From: Rariglobus hedericola
Lineage (GTDB): Bacteria > Verrucomicrobiota > Verrucomicrobiia > Opitutales > Opitutaceae
Direction of reading: 5' to 3'
DNA length: 64,000 bases
NCBI RefSeq assembly: GCF_007559335.1
Contig: NZ_VMBG01000001.1
Location: 2,356,001 to 2,420,000 of the forward strand
A model generated the notes under the pieces. It had not been told where the DNA came from. It made no database searches and saw nothing but the letters and a program-made list of their open reading frames with translations. Below are positions 60,121-64,000 of the stretch, piece by piece. The number at the start of each line of letters is the position of its first letter. The stretch's first letter is position 1. A program made the position numbers and the translations under genes.

Positions 60121-63100
60121 ATGTCCATCCACTCACCACGAGCGGCGAAAAATGATCGAGGCTTTGCCCTGCTGATCACGATCACCCTGCTGGCCTTTTT
60201 GGTCCTGCTACTCGTATCCCTGGCTTCACTCACCCGCGTAGAAACCCAGGTTGCGGCCAACAGCCAGCAGCTTTCCCTGGCTCGCCAGAACGCCCTCCTC
60301 GCGATGAACGTCGCGCTGGGCCGCTTGCAGCAACTCGCCGGCCCAGACCAACGCGTAAGCGCCACCGCGGATCTGGTCGCCGGTCGCCAGGACGCCAAGA
60401 AAAACTGGACGGGCATCTGGGATACCCGCACCGCGACCAATGGAGTCCAGATGGGTTGGCTGGTCTCGGGAACCGCAACGACGGGCCCCACTGGCGTCAC
60501 GAATGCGCTTTCCGCGGCCACGGGAAACAGTCTCGTTGATCTCGCCGCCGCCAATAGCACGGGTGACACCACGGTAAGCGCAAACTGGGTCCGGGTGGAA
60601 ACCGAGCCGGTTAAAATCAAAGGCGCACCCGGTTTTGATCCCACGACCGAAGTCCAAATCGGCAACTATGCCTATTGGGTGGGCGATGAAGGCGTTAAAG
60701 CGAAGGTTTCGCTTACCGATCCGTGGGAGAACCCGAGTGACGAGATTAAGAACGCCACGGGCGCCAGCAATGCCAACGCCGCCGCCTACCGGTTTCTTGG
60801 CGCACAGCGCACCGGCGTTGAGGGTGTGGGTAAAAACGCCGCAGACGACCACGTAGGCAGCGCGTATCCCTTCGACCCCACGGTCAACCCCACGGTTTAT
60901 CAAGCGTTCAAGGCCACCCTGCCCAACGTGCTTTCAACCCGCCAGCTTCCCCTGGCCAACACCGCAGGCGCGACAGATCTGAGCAGCGCGATCAGGTTTC
61001 GCTTTCATGATCTGACGGCAGCGTCGCTGTCGGTGATGACCAACGTGACCGACGGAGGTCTTAAGAAGGATCTCACCTCGTGGCTCTCCAAACCCGACGG
61101 CCCTTCCAATCCCCCGCGCGATACGGACTACATTGCCAACGCCGCCACCTATATGCCGCGCTGGAGCCAGATCCGCTCGTATGCGGGCATCGTTGCCGAC
61201 GGCACACCTAAGGACCCCATTCGCCAGGACGCAGAAGCCCTGCCGACCACGTCCGTCACCCTGCCTCTCGCCGCACCGAAGCAGGGAATTTATCCCGTCA
61301 TCACGTATGCGCGTATAGGATACAATGTCTCGTGCGAAGGCCTGGACAAACCCATCGCGTTTCATCTCTTCCCCGTCGTCACGTTGTGGAACCCGCACAA
61401 CGTCCCGATCGCCGCCCACGACTTCGAAATGCGCTGGGACGACCAGGATGCTTATAACGCCATCGTCGTCGGCAAACTAACCGCGACTGAAACCACTCAA
61501 CGCACCGCTTCCTATGACAAGTGGCACCTGACCTACTCGGACGCTTTTGCCACCGCCTATCTGGCCTACTCAACCGTGACCGCGGCCGGAGTTCCGGTGC
61601 CTCCAACCAAGGCGCCTCTGAGATTCAAACTGAGAGCCCCGCAAATCGAGGCGGGACAGAGCCTCGTGTTCACCTTGAAGGATCCCTCGGCCGGTGCGGC
61701 CGACGAATACCAGGTGGTATCCAACAAAGCCCTCAACATCCTGGAACCCTACGGCCCCAACCAGTCCGACAACTCCGTGGTGATGTATGGTCCCACCATG
61801 ACGGCCGCCGATCTCACCGATCGCTACTTCATGAGCAATACCGGCGGACAGCAGCAGCTATCACTTCGCGACTATGCCGATCCCACCATCGTTTATCATT
61901 GGATTCAAAACCCCAATTCCCTGGTTCGCTTTCCCCACAGCCCGATCAACGCATCGTTCCTCATCGCCAACCCGAATACGGTCACGGGCCCGCTGATCTA
62001 TGTCCGCGCGTCCATGAGCCAGTCGCAGGGTCAGAGCGGCGACCTGACAAATCCCTCCAGCTGGTTTGCAGTCAACTCTCGCTGGCTCGCGCTCTTTAAT
62101 CCCATCGCACCCCACGCCCTGCGCCTGGCGGGAGGAAAGACCAATTCATTTTCCTTCGGCATGGACACCCAGGGCGTCACTAGTCCGGGCCCCTCCTTTG
62201 GCAACGGCAACCGCGCCTCCATCGGACCGAATGCCGATGTATCCGCTCCGGCCAGTGACCTTATTATCCACGAATTCCTCAAGCCCGGCACGCCGCTCTT
62301 TTCCCTCGCGCAACTTCAACACGTCAACATCTCGCAGATGAACCTGTATCCCGCTTACGCCATCGGGAACTCGCTGGCTTCGGTTTACGTTCCTCGCGAC
62401 AAAACGGTTTACGCAGTGGGATCCGGGCCCGCCGGCACCGTCTCGCCCCAGCAGCTACCCTTCAGAAATCTTACCCAGATTTACGATCTCTCCTACGTGT
62501 TGAACCGCACGCTGTGGGACAAATATTTTTTCTCCACCGTGCCGACGTCGCTGACGGCGACCACGCAGGTCACGACCGATTATAAACTGCCCAATGCGCG
62601 GTATGTTTTTAACTGGAAGAACAATTCGCCGACGCCGACCACGACCGAGCTCGCCGAACTCAAGACCACGGATGCCGCCGCCGCCCACCTGCTCATCAAC
62701 GGCGGGTTCAACGTGAACTCGACCTCCGTGCAGGCCTGGCGCGCCCTGCTCTACAGCCGCAACAGCATCGTGACCGATCCGGCCGACGCCACTTACAAAC
62801 ATCCGCTTTCTCGTTACGCGGACCCGGCCGCAGGCATTAGCAATTCCACTCCGTGGCAGGGATATCGCGTCCTTTCCGACGCGCAGATCGACAACCTCGC
62901 CGTCAAAATCGTCGAGCAGGTCAAACTCCGCGGCCCCTTCCTCTCGCTGGCGGATTTCGTTAACCGGAAAATTCCTGCTCTCGGCGATATCACCAATCCC
63001 ACCGGTCTCAAAGGCGCGCTTCAGGCCGCCATTGATGCAGTCGATGCCGACTCGGTGATCCTCGCCAGCAACCGCATCAATGCCCGCTCGCCCTTTACAG

Positions 63101-63543
63101 ATAGAAACACCACCAGCGGCATCGACACGGGAATCTCCATCCTCCCCGCGGCCGGTAACGCCATACCCAAAGCGGCCGACACCGATGTGATCCGCGCGCA
63201 CTGGATCGGCGACGATACGGATGCCAACGCCAACAAAGCCCACACATCGCGCGCCGCCTTCGCCCCCGGGTATCTCTCGCAGGCCGACCTGCTCATGTCG
63301 CTCGGCCCGGTGCTTACGCCACGCTCTGACACCTTCACCATCCGCGCTTACGGCGACGTGCAAAACCCCGCCACCAACGCCATCGAAGGACGCGCCTGGT
63401 GCGAAGCCGTGGTGCAACGCCTGCCCGACTACATGGAAACCCAGGATGCCTGGACCCTCCCCACGACGGGAACCAACAACGATAAATTCGGCCGCCGGTT
63501 CCGCATCGTCTCGTTCCGCTGGCTTACGTCCAACGACATTTAA
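60121..63543 (+). CDS. Verru_Chthon cassette protein A-like
   Basis: 1140-residue protein with a prepilin-like N-terminus: basic NDRGFALLITITLLAFLVLL hydrophobic helix, then SLTRVETQVAANSQQLSLAR, which resembles pilin-type or PilX-like start regions. The body is rich in T, A, N and P with WLSKPDGPSNPPRD, and AGIVADGTPKD regions, and ends with AWCEAVVQRLPDYMETQDAW and RRFRIVSFRWLTS. This combination matches the Verru_Chthon cassette protein A described in Verrucomicrobia, which occurs with cassette proteins B, C and D of unknown function; the others would be outside the window to the right or absent. ATG at 60121 fits the N-terminal helix. Confidence 0.82.
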   Translation: MSIHSPRAAKNDRGFALLITITLLAFLVLLLVSLASLTRVETQVAANSQQLSLARQNALLAMNVALGRLQQLAGPDQRVSATADLVAGRQDAKKNWTGIWDTRTATNGVQMGWLVSGTATTGPTGVTNALSAATGNSLVDLAAANSTGDTTVSANWVRVETEPVKIKGAPGFDPTTEVQIGNYAYWVGDEGVKAKVSLTDPWENPSDEIKNATGASNANAAAYRFLGAQRTGVEGVGKNAADDHVGSAYPFDPTVNPTVYQAFKATLPNVLSTRQLPLANTAGATDLSSAIRFRFHDLTAASLSVMTNVTDGGLKKDLTSWLSKPDGPSNPPRDTDYIANAATYMPRWSQIRSYAGIVADGTPKDPIRQDAEALPTTSVTLPLAAPKQGIYPVITYARIGYNVSCEGLDKPIAFHLFPVVTLWNPHNVPIAAHDFEMRWDDQDAYNAIVVGKLTATETTQRTASYDKWHLTYSDAFATAYLAYSTVTAAGVPVPPTKAPLRFKLRAPQIEAGQSLVFTLKDPSAGAADEYQVVSNKALNILEPYGPNQSDNSVVMYGPTMTAADLTDRYFMSNTGGQQQLSLRDYADPTIVYHWIQNPNSLVRFPHSPINASFLIANPNTVTGPLIYVRASMSQSQGQSGDLTNPSSWFAVNSRWLALFNPIAPHALRLAGGKTNSFSFGMDTQGVTSPGPSFGNGNRASIGPNADVSAPASDLIIHEFLKPGTPLFSLAQLQHVNISQMNLYPAYAIGNSLASVYVPRDKTVYAVGSGPAGTVSPQQLPFRNLTQIYDLSYVLNRTLWDKYFFSTVPTSLTATTQVTTDYKLPNARYVFNWKNNSPTPTTTELAELKTTDAAAAHLLINGGFNVNSTSVQAWRALLYSRNSIVTDPADATYKHPLSRYADPAAGISNSTPWQGYRVLSDAQIDNLAVKIVEQVKLRGPFLSLADFVNRKIPALGDITNPTGLKGALQAAIDAVDADSVILASNRINARSPFTDRNTTSGIDTGISILPAAGNAIPKAADTDVIRAHWIGDDTDANANKAHTSRAAFAPGYLSQADLLMSLGPVLTPRSDTFTIRAYGDVQNPATNAIEGRAWCEAVVQRLPDYMETQDAWTLPTTGTNNDKFGRRFRIVSFRWLTSNDI

Positions 63544-63554
63544 TTTCTCTGCCG

Positions 63555-64000
63555 ATGAAACTCTCTTCTGTTATTTTTTACCTCGGTTTGGTTTCAGCCC
63601 TGCTGACACCAGCCCGCGCCCTCGATCTCCGCTTCATCAACTGGGACGGCGAAGATGGCGGGCTCAAATACACCAACAAGGGCAAGACTGTGACCATCCA
63701 CGCGGCGGAAAGCTCTTTTTCGCCGGTCTATAAATTCGAAGGAGCGGGCCCGCTGGTTCTCTTCAAAGAAGTCATGATCGAGGGGAAGATCGTGCGGCAG
63801 ACCGCAGCCACGCTCGCGGTGCCCGCAGGCTTGACGCACGCGATCGTCGTGGTGGCCGCGACCGATGCGGAGCTGACCACCTACGCCGGCATGTGGATCG
63901 ACGACTCACCCGTCACCCGTCCCGCCGGCACGATCCGTCTGGTTAATTTTTCGAGCCACTCAGTCGCCTTTAAAATCGATACCTCCGAATTCACGATCGC
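63555..64000 (+). CDS. Secreted protein of unknown function, 3' end cut by window edge
   Basis: At least 148 residues. Starts MKLSSVIFYLGLVSALLTPA, a signal peptide ending near ARALD; the mature part has alternating strands (FINWDGEDGGLKYTNKGKTV, then GTIRLVNFSSHSVAFKI) that suggest a beta domain. No family is recognised. It starts 11 bp after the Verru_Chthon A-like stop, so it should be the second gene of that operon. The frame is open to the right edge. Confidence 0.75.
   Translation, partial: MKLSSVIFYLGLVSALLTPARALDLRFINWDGEDGGLKYTNKGKTVTIHAAESSFSPVYKFEGAGPLVLFKEVMIEGKIVRQTAATLAVPAGLTHAIVVVAATDAELTTYAGMWIDDSPVTRPAGTIRLVNFSSHSVAFKIDTSEFTI

Noticed and set aside
1-64000. tRNA, rRNA, CRISPR array or transposase genes
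   Set aside because: None was recognised on reading both strands; no regularly spaced repeat array with unique spacers and no transposase-like protein is present. Small RNAs without clear motifs cannot be excluded by eye.

Overview
The window is GC-rich, densely coded chromosomal DNA that most resembles the Verrucomicrobiota, probably family Opitutaceae. This placement is inference from gene content: a Verru_Chthon cassette A-like protein, PEP-CTERM beta-strand-repeat surface proteins, DapL-type lysine biosynthesis, an MlaFED-type lipid transporter of a Gram-negative envelope, and many secreted carbohydrate-active enzymes. Many starts follow pyrimidine-rich leaders without a Shine-Dalgarno sequence. 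I recognised no rRNA, tRNA, CRISPR array or complete insertion sequence.

Layout. 1-8.9 kb: glycerate kinase (cut by the left edge), sterol-desaturase-like membrane enzyme, GH16-like and GH5-like secreted glycosidases, YegP-like protein, and a tandem pair of YbjQ-family proteins overlapping an M48 metalloprotease. 8.9-14.6 kb: a RhuM-like gene between 13-bp direct repeats, a repeat-rich intergenic stretch, then a BlaI-type repressor and M56 (BlaR1-like) sensor pair with two palindromes upstream. 14.6-19.6 kb: a rhamnulose-phosphate aldolase/dehydrogenase fusion with two strong palindromes upstream, then panC-nadB. 19.6-32.7 kb: housekeeping and envelope genes (dapL, MlaE/F/D plus lipoprotein, HAD phosphatase, RecD2, a J-domain-like protein, two M16 peptidases). 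32.8-37.2 kb: FAD oxidoreductase and divergent AraC regulator, then panB, coaC and coaB, where the usual CoaBC fusion is split into two genes.

37.2-60 kb is the most notable region: a polysaccharide-degradation locus with three AXE1-type acetyl esterases, an (alpha/alpha)6-barrel glycosidase, a heparinase II/III-type lyase, a GH38 alpha-mannosidase, two polysaccharide deacetylases, a nucleoside hydrolase, two PEP-CTERM beta-strand-repeat proteins and two paralogous LacI regulators. Both LacI proteins have the same recognition helix. Seven sites of one 14-bp form (TTCTAT-NN-ATAGAA and variants) lie in the intergenic regions at the heads of these units, which suggests one dispersed LacI regulon. 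A LacI-operator-esterase module occurs twice and looks like a duplication. The last site also faces the Verru_Chthon cassette A gene (60.1-63.5 kb), which is followed by the start of another secreted protein cut by the right edge.

The glycosidases, esterases and deacetylases would together strip acetyl groups from, and depolymerise, an acetylated and probably uronate- and mannose-containing polysaccharide. The substrate cannot be named from sequence.
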